Assembly (NCBI GenBank): GCA_033239525.1
Contig: BSYO01000014.1
Coordinates: 14,058,021-14,122,020 of the forward strand
DNA length: 64,000 bases
Source: Nepenthes gracilis
Lineage: Eukaryota; Streptophyta; Magnoliopsida; Caryophyllales; Nepenthaceae
Reading direction: 5' to 3'
The translations under genes and the position numbers were made by a program. Positions 21,584 to 33,571 of the stretch are shown piece after piece (position 1 is the first letter of the stretch; each line of letters starts with the position of its first letter). Under the pieces are notes generated by a model. The model ran no database searches. It worked only from the letters and a program-made list of their open reading frames with translations, and was not told where the DNA came from.

Positions 21584-24500
21584 ACATTTTGAAGCATTTC
21601 GAACAGGATCAATTTTGCCCAAAAATTCGGTCCACTTCAATTTTCGGACGTGTAATTTACAAAAAAATATATAAATAAAACGTATAAATTACCGAAGGTA
21701 ATTAATTTATGAAAATATCCTTTTTATATATATATAAAATCATGTTTTCGGACGAAAAATTGAAATCCATTTTAATAATATAAAATTTTCACATACCTAA
21801 GTATGAAATATTATATGAGCATATTAGAGTATGAAACACAACTGAAGATAGTTTTACAGCAATATTGATCAGTATTTTTACGTACAGTTATGACACATTT
21901 GATTGTTAGAATGGAATAATATGATAATATAATAATATTTTTAAAAAATAGAATATGATGATAATAAAGTGAGAATTGTTATTTTTATATTTAGTTGTTG
22001 GAATAGAATAAGATGAGAATTAGTATTCTATTATTTGATTTATAGAATAGCAATAACAATAATAGTGATAATAGTAATAATAATAATACTAATGATAATG
22101 ATAATAATAATAATAACAATATGGGAATAATTATTTTCATATATGTGAAAATAAATATTTTCATAAAAATATTTATTTTTGGTTAAATTATAACCAAACG
22201 GATAAATATTTATTCCCGAGAATTAATAAAAAAATACAATTTTTATCCCCTCAAACCAAATATAACCTTAAATAATTAATTATTTAAGATATATAATTCT
22301 ATATCGAGAAAAATGTTAAAAATTATTTTATATTATTGATTATATTTAACGAGACATAAGGTTTTATTGTTGTTCAATTATATGTTATTTTTTAAATATA
22401 GAAAATGCCTCTTTGGCTTTTAATATGATACCAATCTACCCAGAATAATTAGATAGCAGCTGATTGTTTTTGGGTGGTGGATAGACAGCTCATAACTTCA
22501 TGCACCAAAATCAAGAGCATGGAATTAATGAGCCGGCAAGCTCACCGGTTCGAATTATTATGAACCGAATTAGTTGTGTTCTTAATTTTTCCATTATTTT
22601 TGGACCACTGTTGAGGAATGTGTAATTTTATTTTATTTTTATTTATATGGGATTTTTAGATATTGAAGATGTGTTTGGTTTTAGAAAAAATTAGATAAAA
22701 AAATTAAAAATATTTTTTTATATTTGATTTACTAAGAAAATTATAAGTAAAAATATGATAAAAAATGTAAAAAATTGAAATGCTAAGGGAATGTAATATT
22801 TTTATTACGAATTTATTTTCTCTTTTAAATTTTTTTTTTTTTGGTTAACATTTGAAGATATGAAGGAATTTTTTTTATTTTTATTCTTATTTGTTTCTTT
22901 TTAAAAAATTAGAACTAAATAAGTCCTAAATTTATGGGGAGAAAAAAATATGATATAAAAAAATTAAAGAATCTATTTTCGTATATATTTTTATATTTTT
23001 TAAATTTAAATCTAGACCATTAAACCTTCTAAATTTAACAGCCTTGGCCGCACCAATTGAAAAATATAATATGCATCCAATTATGTTTACATAGCTCTAA
23101 AACTGATAAATTGGGATTCTACATCGTAAAATAGGATTTTTATAATTTTTTTAAACTCTTTTTTATAAAATTTATATTAAAAATATAGTCAAAAAAATAA
23201 TAAAATAATAAAATTTCTATTTCAGGAAATAGAAACCAAGGGGCCTAAAAATGGAGTATTTATGAGCCGGTTGTTAGAAAAAAACAAAAAATCTTGTGGA
23301 AGAAGAAGGGTGATAGAAATTAAGTGTGTTTTGTGCCTTGCCAGCCATATCAAAGGGTTCTAATTATAATATTTTTTGTGTTCAGTAGGCCGTCTTGGGC
23401 CTCCGTTAATCTTGGGCGAGCCCATATTCTGACGTACCCATTAGTTCTAATTATAATATTTTTTGTTATTGACAAATATTACAATATTTTTTTATATATT
23501 TAATTTATCACTGTTAAAATATACATCAATCTAATTTTTTTAGAAGCATTATTCATCATGTTTTATGGGCTTTGAGATATTTTATTAAATTTAGTTTTAA
23601 TAAAATAAGCTAAAAATTTTTAATTATATAGATATACAATAAAAAAAATCTAATTATAACATATAACTATTTTTTGATATAATTAAAGGAAAAATTTTTG
23701 TGCCCACATTTGTTAAGAATATATTTTATTACCATATTTTGTGATTAGAAGAAATATTTTATCTATATCATTCCTAAAGGATGCTCGAGCATCACTAAAT
23801 AATGACTCACATTGAATGCACATATATGCCATGCATGAGTATATTTTGTTCAGTATTTTCATTGCTAAAAGTGCCTATCCTGTATATGTGCACATTTAGT
23901 CCAATATTTTCATGATTATTATGTGTTTAAATGATACACGTGCACTGTCTATCGAAGGCATCACATCTGATGTGTGCCCATTCTGTATACATGTGCCAAT
24001 GCATCATTTGTGCCCAAATGTATTTTTGACATAATTTCAACCCACCTTAAAAATAATTACTTCTTCCGACCCTAATCAAGATAAAGTAAGTTATAAGTTA
24101 TACATCATTATTGTTCAAGAATAAGAGATCATTTAAAAGAAAAAATATTGTCTTTACCCTTAAGATTTAATTGTCAAAATTTTCTCATTAAAAAAAAAAA
24201 ATTACGATTGTTTAAATACTTGTTTTAGCCTGTAAGTTTTTATTATTTCGTTGGTGGCAAGAACATTAATTCTAATAATGTTTGGAGATTCATTAATAAA
24301 TGAATACAAATCGATAAGAAAATTGATAACTGTCTAGTTTTGTTATTGCGAACAAATTTAAAAAATTTTTCGGTAGAAGTTACGAATCAAGAGTCAGTTT
24401 GCTAATTTGTTATGTGTTTAAACCATTCAATCTACAAGTTAACTTCCATTTGATTTTTCTAGGTATAAAAGGATCGGAGAGTTTTACTCAAAATTAATAA

Positions 24501-26567
24501 GTTTTTGAAGTTTTTATTTGTCACGAAAAATGTGCCTGATTTTAATTTTTATTTGGTGTAAATTATTATTATTTATGATTATTATTTTTATAAATTTTTT
24601 ATTTTTATTTATATTTAAAAAAAATATATTTTATGTGTATGATAATCTAAATAGTAGGTGATTAGGGTATACTTAGTCTTTCAACATCTAATATTAATAC
24701 AGTTAGTGCCCTTATAACTAGCTGATGCAATACCGATAATTTAATCCAGAGATGCTAAAAGATGTCATTTGAATTTTTAAATAAAAATATTATTTATCAT
24801 ACTCATCTATAATTTATCTATGTATTGAGAATTTTTTTTTAAAAAATAGAGAACATAAATAATATCAGAAAAAAAAAAAAAAACTGTGAAAAATCAAAGC
24901 AAAAGGAGACGAAGAGTGCGAGAGGGGAAGTTGGTTGACAGGTCAATTTCGCCGCCGCCGTAGATTGTTAATCGCGATCAATATGCCACGCGGCTGAGGA
25001 TCTGAAATGTGCAGATAACAGAAAAGCGCCGAGGGAATCAATTTGTTACGAGTATATCTTCTGGTCATTTGTGTTTTATTTTGAATCGATTTTTTATGAA
25101 CGTCACAATAATGGATTCTATTAAAAGGATACACAACATTTATGTGGGACATGTTCAGGCAAAAATCAAGGGCCGTATAATATTTGTGCAATGGTCGATC
25201 AAGAGTCTATAAATGGTTATTTGAGCAGCAAAAAACACTGAAAAACTGCGTAATATTCGTACGAGGATTAACCGATAATTGGTTAAAAATTAGTTGAGTA
25301 TCACATGATGGCCGTCTAAGTGATGCACATGCGCTGTTTGTCCAAAAGAGAGGTACCAAATGCACTTATGAGGAAAGCATATGTATTGTTTATCTAGAAA
25401 TGTCATGTCTGATAAACGTTTAAAGGGTGCACATGTGCCATTTGTCCATAGAGGATGCGCCTAATATGCCCCTAATCGGTATCGGTGTTCGTGTGCTATT
25501 TCTAATATAAAGTTGTACTTAATGCAATTTTACGGTATTCGAAATCAGTTTTTCACTCAATGAACACTGTATAGAGAGAGAGAGAGAAGAAAAAGAAAGA
25601 AGATAAAAAAGTTTAATATCAAATTAAAGTCGAATTTGAGTTTCATTCTTCACTAAGGTTTGATACATTGTTCTAGTGTTAATTTCTAAGACATATTTTT
25701 ATTTGATTACTCTTATTTATCGGTATATTTTCTCTTATGCACTGTAAGAAGTATTGAGGAGATTTGTATTCGATTATTTTTCATTGAGATTTATAGTAAA
25801 AAACTTTTAGAGGGTGTTATTTGTAACCAACATTATTTTATAGTGAATTCGTTCAGAATTTATCTTGAGATTTTTTTCTTAATTAAATAGATTTTTTTAC
25901 GTCAAAACGTTATATATTATTATATTTTTTATACTAACAAATTTGATAGTTGAAATTTAATTGGGAGGTTCAAATTTCTGTTACCCTAGATTTTATTGTT
26001 TTGATCTAATTCAATAGTTCATACTTCAACTGCGGTCAGCAGCTCACATTAGGGTTCCTCACCTGCTATAATTTCTATAGGTAGGGGTTGTCCTAGGCCT
26101 TTTGGCCTCGATTGGTGGTGCGACGGTGATCAGTGTTTGCCTGTGTCATTTGAAATCCCCGTCGACAATGGTGCACGGAACTTTTCCATGGTCCATCAAT
26201 GGAGGGTGATGTTGGGGAGAAGCTCCGAGCGTCAGTAGAAAACTTATAGATGTTGAACTAGTGGGAAAAAGACATATTGAATCATATAGATCTCTACTAT
26301 TGAATTATTATTTTACAAATTTTCTATAAAGTTTCTCAATAATGTTTTAGATATCACTATAAAAAATAAAAAACTTTAAGCATTACACCAAACAAGTATA
26401 AAAACAAAATATCTAAATCGACAGAAGTGTTCTACATACAATTCAATATAACTTACTAGTATATAAAAGAAACTTAAGTAAAAACTTTTGACATAAATAT
26501 AGCTTGAGAAATTTTTATAATTCTCGAGAACTATCACAAATTGAGCCGATTAGTAAATAAATATATC
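21584..26567. other. AT-rich intergenic region between PPCS and element 2
   Basis: No supported gene. It contains an imperfect AAT/GAT microsatellite (about 22,040-22,125), dense poly-A/T runs, a GC-richer patch at 24,895-25,020 with GCCGCCGCCG that codes for nothing recognisable, and GTGCCCATG-type LTR debris at 23.75-24.05 and 24.5-25.9 kb. Confidence 0.6.
24510..25900 (+). repeat. Second LTR-like copy of the GTGCCCATG family
   Basis: It begins near TTGTCACGAAAAATGTGCCTG, comparable with TGTAGTGCCCGATTTTT at 13,071. It carries the same GTGCACATGTGCC-type block (25,310-25,500) and the same GAGAGAGAGAGAAGAAAAAG leader (25,570-25,600). Divergence from the 13-kb copy is high and the ends are approximate. 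Confidence 0.35.
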
Positions 26568-27526
26568 TAGTTGATGGGTCCAACATGAATATGGGTTGAA
26601 ACCAATGAAACCCAATTGAGAGAAAGATGGGCATGACCAGCAGATGGACTCAGCCTAGCAGCGGCACCCTAAGAGATTTGGGCGTGACGCCCCTGGGAGC
26701 CCCTGACACCCACCCAATCAGTCTCGCTCACACCTCTGCAAAGGCGACCACAGACCGTCAACGCCGAAAGCGCCAACTCAGGGAATGTTAGCCAATGGGA
26801 GGTAAGGTCAACGTTGCCAAGCCGCAACACACATCGTCTTAACAGCCACTCAATCAATCCCGCACAAAGTCAAACAAGCCTATGTTGGCTATACCCGACA
26901 ACGGTTTTCTCGCCACCACAATACGGCAACTGACACCACTGGCCACCGCCAGCTCTCCTAACGGCCAACGAATCCCAACAAGCCACTTGTCAAAAATTTT
27001 GACTCTCAGAAGTCTCCCCAAAGGAGCCTAAAAATACCTTCTCCATCAGCTGAGAAGGGGAGCCAAATTTCCACTTTCACAAATGGCCTAAGCAATGACC
27101 TAAGATCGAAATCTTGATTCGAACACCTAGCGCTCAGAGCAATGGGGAGAAAGAACCAACTCTTTTCCTTCGAACCACCGCCGCATAATGACAACGATAG
27201 TGAGCCACTCCTAACAGTGCAACAAAGGAAGCACAAGCCTCCTACAAACATCCCGAACACTCCCCGTATTCCAACATTCATGCATTTTTATCACATTTAT
27301 CTTCACGCATACATCTTTCTATTCTAAGGAAAAATTTTTTGACATGAGTTTCGGAGTGTTTACGATGGGACAACCTCTCGCTGTCCTCTAACCTCTTATT
27401 TGTAATTTGAGGTGTATAGGGCCCAGGCTGAGAAACACAGAGACCGGATTCGTTTGTGATCCGACTGGGTCGAGGAATCCAAAGGTTCTCTAATCTGCAC
27501 GAGAACCCAGACTCAGTGATGCATCA
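26568..27526 (+). repeat. 5' LTR of element 2
   Basis: It aligns with 36,546-37,474 along its whole length (shared text such as GCGGCACCCTAAGAGATTTG and CCCGCACAAAGTCAAACAAG). It ends GATGCATCA just before the decayed primer-binding site. The start is uncertain by about four bases (26,568 or 26,572). Confidence 0.85.
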
Positions 27527-27545
27527 TTAGTGCCATTTGTGGGAA
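27527..27545 (+). other. Decayed primer-binding site of element 2
   Basis: TTAGTGCCATTTGTGGGAA follows the LTR end, where element 1 has TTGGCGCCGTCTGTGGGAA. Four substitutions, all transitions, separate the two. Confidence 0.75.
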
Positions 27546-27595
27546 CGATTAAAAATCCAATCACTCAACTCAACATTCACTTTCACACTCGGAAG

Positions 27596-28935
27596 ATGGT
27601 CAACACTAGAGCACGGGCAAACACATCAGAGACAAGCACTGCCACCCGCAGTGAGAACCCCTTTTTGGGTAGCTGTGCCGATGAGCAGCTCGAACCAGAC
27701 GTGCGCAAACTAGTTGCTAATGTGGACGACATAAAATAGATGTTTCAAGCACTGCATGCTCGAGCTAGAGCATAGTGGATGGGAGCCTCTCCCTCAGGAC
27801 CCCAAGCGTCGATTTCTAGGCGGATGAAACTTGAGGTGAGGGACCCAGTGGCAAAAACAGCCAGGCCTAAAGATGCCGAGGCCCAGGCGGCCTTAGGCAG
27901 CAAGGCCCAGACAATAGTTAGGAGCCTCCCGAGCAGAGATGCGTCGGAAAAAATCTCGGAGCAGCGAAACCTCCACAACTCTCGTGACTACAGGAGGCCC
28001 ACAACTAGAGGAGAGGGCTCATATAGTACGCGACCACCCCGCGCAAGAAGTCACCGCGACCTGTGTGATACCCAATAGAACTCCGAGTTTTGAAATTTCA
28101 TTAACGCAAAAGGAGCGGGTCCACCCCTCGGATAGAGGAGAAAGTGAAAAAGATATGACAGGACGTATTCAAGGGGGAGCCTGGGCAACAGGCGCTCGAC
28201 CTAAGAAGGTCTCCGTTCTCCATGAACATCCAAACGCAACCACTCCCCCTTCAAGATGCCTACATTGGACGCGTACGATGGAAGCACAAATTCGATGGAT
28301 CACCCGGACTATTTTTGGACGCTGCTATCCTTCTACGGAGTAAGTGAGGTCGTTATGTGTCAGTGCTTCCCCCAAAAGCTCAAGGGGGATGCCAGGCTCT
28401 GGTTTCATGGCCTGCAGTCCAACTCTATCTGCTCCATTGACGAGCTGGCCGACTACTTCCTATCCTAATTCACCTCCGACCAAAGGGAAGAAAAGCAGCC
28501 TTGGCATCTTGTTCGCCTTCGCCAGAAGTAGGATAAGAGCCTAAAGCAGTTCTTCAACCGCTTCATTGCCGAAACTCCGTCGCATCCCCCACTCTCCGAT
28601 GAGATGAAGCTAAGCGCCTTCATCGGTACGTTGGCAGTTCGGGAGTTCTTCAAGCATCTGACGCACCAGCGCCCCCAATCCTTCCGAAAAATTGAGGCCA
28701 TCGCTCAGGCCTATATTGCGGCCAAGGAGGCCAACAAAGCGAAGCATCCCGAACGCGCAGACAGACAGTCAGAAGAACCGACCGCCGCGTCTAGCAGTAA
28801 GAGAGCGAGAGTAGAGCCTATGACTAATGTCATTAGTTTTAGTGACAACGATATGACACGTATAACCTCCCCAAATTTGGACCTTTTTGTCATATCAACT
28901 CTCGTTTCAGATGGTAGCTTGACTACCAATTAAAG
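27596..28935 (+). pseudogene. Gag of element 2, zinc knuckle deleted
   Basis: Gag starts at ATG 27,596 (MVNTRAR). TAG codons follow soon after, for example at about 27,737 where element 1 has a Gln. A capsid part similar to element 1 follows: MCQCFPQKLKGDARLWFHGL, SIDELADYFLS, HPPLSDEMKLSAFIGTLA. After IAAKEANKAKHPERADRQSE the sequence jumps directly to EPTAASSSKRAR, which in element 1 lies about 500 bp further on. The zinc knuckle and its surroundings are therefore missing through an in-frame deletion near 28,775. It could not package RNA normally. Confidence 0.8.
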
Positions 28936-30330
28936 CAAATCTTTATTGATAATGAAAACTCTCAGAATTTACTATATCTCGATATATTTTTTAAGCTTGG
29001 ACTAAAAAAGAATCAGATGAGGGTAGCCAAGGGCCTTCTATACAGCATGGACAATGAACCAGTACCCGTGTAATGAGAGATCCAACTGGAAGTCACAATG
29101 GGGACCTACCCGAGTATGACTACGCGAACGTTTACATTCCTCGTTGTCAACCTACCGTTGGTCCACAACGCCATTCTGAGCCTACCGTTCCTAACTACCT
29201 TCAGGGCCATGACGTCGATCTCTCATATGAAGATGAAGTTTCCGATTCCGTACGAAGTAGGGGAAGTGCTAGGCGACTAAATGATGGGACGAATGTGCTA
29301 CCTATCTAAGTTTACCCTCGCAACCCCTAACCGACTGGCTGAGGACCTAGACTTCCGTGATGAAGAAACCTTGCAACAGCCCAATCAAGTGAGATGACAG
29401 AGCTGGTCCCTCTGGACCCTAACGAACTCGAGAAGTGTGTGTGCATCGGCAGTTCCCTAACCATGCTGGTTTGCAACTAACTTGTGGATTTTCTCAGTCA
29501 AAACCCCGATGCCTTTGCATGGGTTTCCACCGATATGTTCGGGATATTGGTCGAAATAATAGTCTACAAGTTGGGCCTCAATTCCGGTCAAAAATCCGTC
29601 AAGCAGAGGCACAGGAACCACTCCTTCGAGAAATTAATAACCATAAAGGAAGAGGTGAAGAAGTTGCTCGACGTAGGGTTCATCAGGAAAGTTTAGTACC
29701 GGATTTGGCTGTCGAATGTCGACATCGTGAAGAAGAGCGGTGGTGAGTGGCGAATGTACGTCGGCTTTACTGACATGAACAAAACCTACCCGAAAGATAA
29801 CTTTCAACTGTCATGGATCAACCAGTTAGTGGACTCCACGTCCGAGCATGAACTCTTGAACTTTATGAATGCCTACTCAGGCTATAATCAAATAAGGATA
29901 AGCTTGGACGATGAGGAGCACACTTCGTTTATGACCGACCAAGGGACTTACTACTATAAGATCATACCCTTTGATCTGAAGAATGCTGATGCGATATACC
30001 AACGGCTGGCGAACAAGATATTTGAAATCTAGATCAGAAGGAACGTGGAGGTGTACGTAGATGATATAATTGTCAAGAGCAAAGTCACCAACGACTACGG
30101 TTGTGATCTGGCGAAAATCTTTGAAGTGCTTCGAGCCCACAGGATGAAGCACAACCCGGCCAAGTGCGTGTTCGGGATGACCTCCGGAACGTTACTGGGC
30201 TTCATAATGTCTCAACGCGGTATCGAAGCAAACCCAGAGAAAATCAGGGCCATCCTCGACAAGAATCCTCCACGGACCATGAAAGAAATCCAAAAGCTCA
30301 CGGAGCAACTTGCTACCCTTTCATGATTTC
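28936..30330 (+). pseudogene. Protease and reverse transcriptase of element 2
   Basis: The protease region reads FIDNENSQNLLYL where element 1 has DNGSS, so the Gly of the active site is lost. VNLPLVHNAILSLPFLTTF follows. Reverse transcriptase has GEWRMYVGFTDMNKTYPKD, QIRISLDDEEHTSFMTDQ, the PFDLKNADAIYQRLANKIFE stretch (Gly to Asp in the PFGL motif) and an intact YVDD in VEVYVDDIIVKS. Several TAG and TGA codons break it, for example near 29,694 and 30,030. Confidence 0.85.
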
Positions 30331-31300
30331 TGGCCAAGTCTGTAAAAAAATACCTATCGTTCTTCAAGGCCTTCAAAGGAACGAAGGCAGTCAGATTCCA
30401 GTGGATGGACGAGTGCGATGCTACATTCCCAGAATTAAAAGAGTAATTCACCAACCCTCCGCTCCTAACCTCCCCTTTGGAGAGTGAGGACCTGCATCTC
30501 TACCTGGCGGTGTTAGATACTACCCTCAACTCGATCTTTATTTGACAGTAGGAAAACGTGCAGTAACCCGTGTACTATGTGAGCAAGGTACTAACAAACA
30601 CGGAGTCCCGATACCCTAGAGCCGAAAGGATCACCCTAGCCTTCATCTACTCTGCCTGAAAGTTGAGGCCATACTTTCAAGCGCACCGAATCATTATGTT
30701 GACCGACCAACCTCTGAAGGCAATCCTACAAAAACCGAAGACGTCCGAACGATTGGTCAAGTGGGCTAAGAGTTGGTCGAGTTCAACGTGGAGTTTTGAC
30801 TGAGGCCAGCCATGAAGGGTCAAGCCCTCATGGACTTCATGGTTGAAACGACGATCCTCGCACTCGACACCCCAGACCAAGTTGAAGATGCAGACACCAC
30901 GAGCGCCCTGGTGTGGACCCTTCACGTCGACGGATCGACCACGCAAGCAGGCAGCTTGGCCAGAGTCGTACTCAGACCTCCTGACGGCTCGGAGATCATA
31001 TACTCTCTAGCGCTTGGGTTTTCGACCACCAACAATGTAGCGGAATACGATGCCCTCCTTGCAGGGCTCAGATTGGCTAGGGAGTGTTCAGCGAAAGTAT
31101 TGACTGTGCACAGCGACTCAGAACTAGTGGTTAACTAGGTTCAAAGAGCCTTCAAGGCATCAAACCCGTAGCTCGTTAAGTACCTAGTGAAGGTAAATGT
31201 CCAAGCCCAGGCATTCAAGAAGTTTGAGATTGAGCACATCCCGACAATAGAGAATTGGAAGGCTAATCAGTAGGCCAAAGGTGCAGCGGCAAGATTTGAG
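30331..31300 (+). pseudogene. Dual RNase H of element 2
   Basis: The gypsy-type RNase H (30,480-30,850) has YYVSKVLTNTESRYPRAER and LTDQPLKAILQKPKTSERL. The archaeal-type RNase H (30,905-31,200) has TLHVDGSTTQAG, VVLRPPDGSEIIYS, NNVAEYDALLAGLRLA and VHSDSELVVN, better preserved than in element 1 and keeping the Asp of VDGS and of HSDSE. Stops follow at about 31,137 and 31,170. Confidence 0.85.
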
Positions 31301-32612
31301 GAGCAATGCGCCAGGAGCATGCGGGAAGTTCTGGCCGTGCTCAACATTGACGGCCCAAAATGCGAGGTGCTACAGATAGCCGAGGACATCAACTGGATGA
31401 CCTCGTATTAGAAGTACCTGATGGACGGAGAGCTGCCAGAAGACCCAGAGGAGGCCAAGCGAATAAAAAAGACAATTGACTGGTACACAATCATCGATGG
31501 AAGACCGTACCGACGAAGATACTCGACCCCTTACTGGAGGAAGCCAAATACGCACTGGGCGAAGTCCATCTCGGCGTATGCGACTCGCACGTCGAGGAAA
31601 AAAACCTTAAATTCAAAATTATGCGATAAGGTTTATTCTGCCCATGATGAAGCGAGACGCAATGGATTTCGTCAAAAAGTGTGAGAGCTGCCAAGTTTAC
31701 GGGTCCCTGAGCCACTAGCTACACACGGAGCTGTAGAGCCTGCAGGTCCCGTGGCTATTCGCACAATGGAGGCTCGATATCCTTGAACCCATGCCCTTGG
31801 CCTCCAAAAAGTGAAAGTTCCTCATCGTCGGCATTGATTACTTCACCAAGTGGATCAAGATAACTCCTCTGGAACGCATAATCGAGTAGAATGCAACGGA
31901 GTTCGTCCGTCAGAATATTTTTTGTCGGTTTGGGATTTCCAAGGTTATAATGACCGATAACGGAATCCAATTCACAGGCAAACAATTCACTAAATATTGC
32001 ATGAGCTTGCATATCAGACTGGTTCACACATCTGTGGCATACTTGTAGGCTAACAGTCAGGTTGATGTGACCAACCGAACGCTGCTACATAAACTGAAGA
32101 TTAAACTCGAGGACGTAGGAAGCTTCTGGGCCGATGAGCTACCTTCTGTACTCTGATCATACCGCATGACCCTGCGGGAACTGACGCTGGAGACGTCCTT
32201 TAGCCTCTACTACGGGGCTGAAGCAGTTGTCCTTGTTGAAGTGGAGCTCCCCAACCTTCGGATCGAATGCTTCAAACCCGTTAGCAACTTCCAGCGGCTC
32301 AAAGAGTACTTGGACCTGCTCCCGGAAGCTTGCAACGAGGCGTACCTGAGGACGGTAACCTACCAGCAGCGCATCGCTCGGTACTACAATAAGTGGGTGA
32401 AGACTCATCCACTTGATGTTGGAAATCTGGTCCTCCGGAGTGTAGAGGTGATGGGCAAAACTGCCCACAGGAACAAACTCTCTCCAAATTGGGAAAACCC
32501 ATTCATTATCTCAGCGATCCTTCAGAAAGGGACATATAAGTTGCGCACTGAGGATAGCAAACTGGTCCCTCAAACCCGGAATGCCACCCACCTCAAGAAG
32601 TACTACCATTAG
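31301..32612 (+). pseudogene. Integrase of element 2, catalytic Glu changed
   Basis: The zinc-binding part keeps its Cys pair (KKCESCQVYG), unlike element 1. The core shows the first Asp (RLDILEPMPL) and the second (IMTDNGIQFTG), but the third catalytic position reads SQVDVTNRTLL, an Asp where element 1 has Glu. Many stops are present, for example in the DW...SYRM segment. The C-terminal open stretch 32,166-32,612 aligns closely with element 1 and ends LKKYYH before TAG at 32,610-32,612. Confidence 0.87.
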
Positions 32613-32805
32613 GCTACACACATGCCCAAGTAAGGTGTGCATACATGAACTGGAATACTTGTATATGTACCACATTTTCATTAATAAAATTATTATTTTT
32701 ATCTCATTATCTGACTGTACATACGAATGTGTACTTACCATTTCAAAAAGAGAAAATGACCTAGACTGTCTCTAAATCAGGAGGACGTTCGTCCACCTAT
32801 AAATA

Positions 32806-33105
32806 AAAACCTTAGCTTCGTGGCGAGTGGCCAACATGCGGTCAAATTCTGAACTTTAGCTCCGCGTCGAAAGGCCATTAGCGGCCGTAAAACCTTGGCC
32901 TTGCGCCGAGTGGCCCACATGCAGTCAAATTTTAAATTTCGGCTCCACACCAAAAGGCCCTTAGCAGTTGCAAAACCTTGGCCCCAGGCCGAGCGACCTA
33001 TCAGCAGTTGAATTTCGAACTCCAACTCCGTGTTGGACAATCCTTAGCGGCCACAGTACCTTGACCCTATGCCAACCGGCCCGAATGCGGTTGAACTAGC
33101 AAGTT
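32806..33105 (+). repeat. 83-bp tandem repeat, 3.6 copies, downstream of integrase
   Basis: Units start at 32,806, 32,889, 32,972 and 33,055 (partial). Each begins AAAACCTTGGCC or a variant and includes GAGTGGCCCACATGC- and TTAGCGGCC-like words. Unit length is exactly 83 bp for the three full copies, which differ from each other at many sites. Tandem repeats between integrase and the 3' LTR are known for Tat-clade elements. Confidence 0.85.
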
Positions 33106-33571
33106 AGGGGGCTCTGGAAGCTCCCAACAAAACAGCTATCAAAATATTAGGGGGCTTAAATGCCAGGCATGTGGCAATCTTCTACAGAAAAAGAGAGCAC
33201 CCTTAGTCGACGACGATCGGGGGGCTAGGACCATGTGTACATCAGTGATGACGTCTTAAGCAGGGCTGAGTGCCAAAACAATGTCGTGTGTGCAACGACC
33301 TAAGACCCGGAGTCCGACTGCTATGGTCACAAAACCCAACTGGCCCTCAAGAGGCTCCACAGGGCATGCAGCGACGTCCGATTCATTGGATAGTGCATCC
33401 CACTACGCGTGAGATATGGCGAAATCCTCAACTGAGGATGAGCATAGTAAACGGCTCCTAAGGCGAGCCTTAGCAACGATAGCGGAACAACTTAGCCAAT
33501 ACAACGAGAAGATCCGCGTTATTCAAAAAGAAAAAAAGAAAGGAAGAAAGAAGGGTAAAAAGAAAGTGTGC

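Noticed and set aside
24895..25215. GC-rich patch as a first exon
   Set aside because: No frame gives a recognisable protein and no continuing exon was found; probably LTR or promoter debris.
5826..27785. In-frame TAG early in gag of both element 1 and element 2, possibly a conserved readthrough stop
   Set aside because: Counting codons from the shared DIK/DMK to the shared QAS, the stops fall one codon apart, so they are not the same position.
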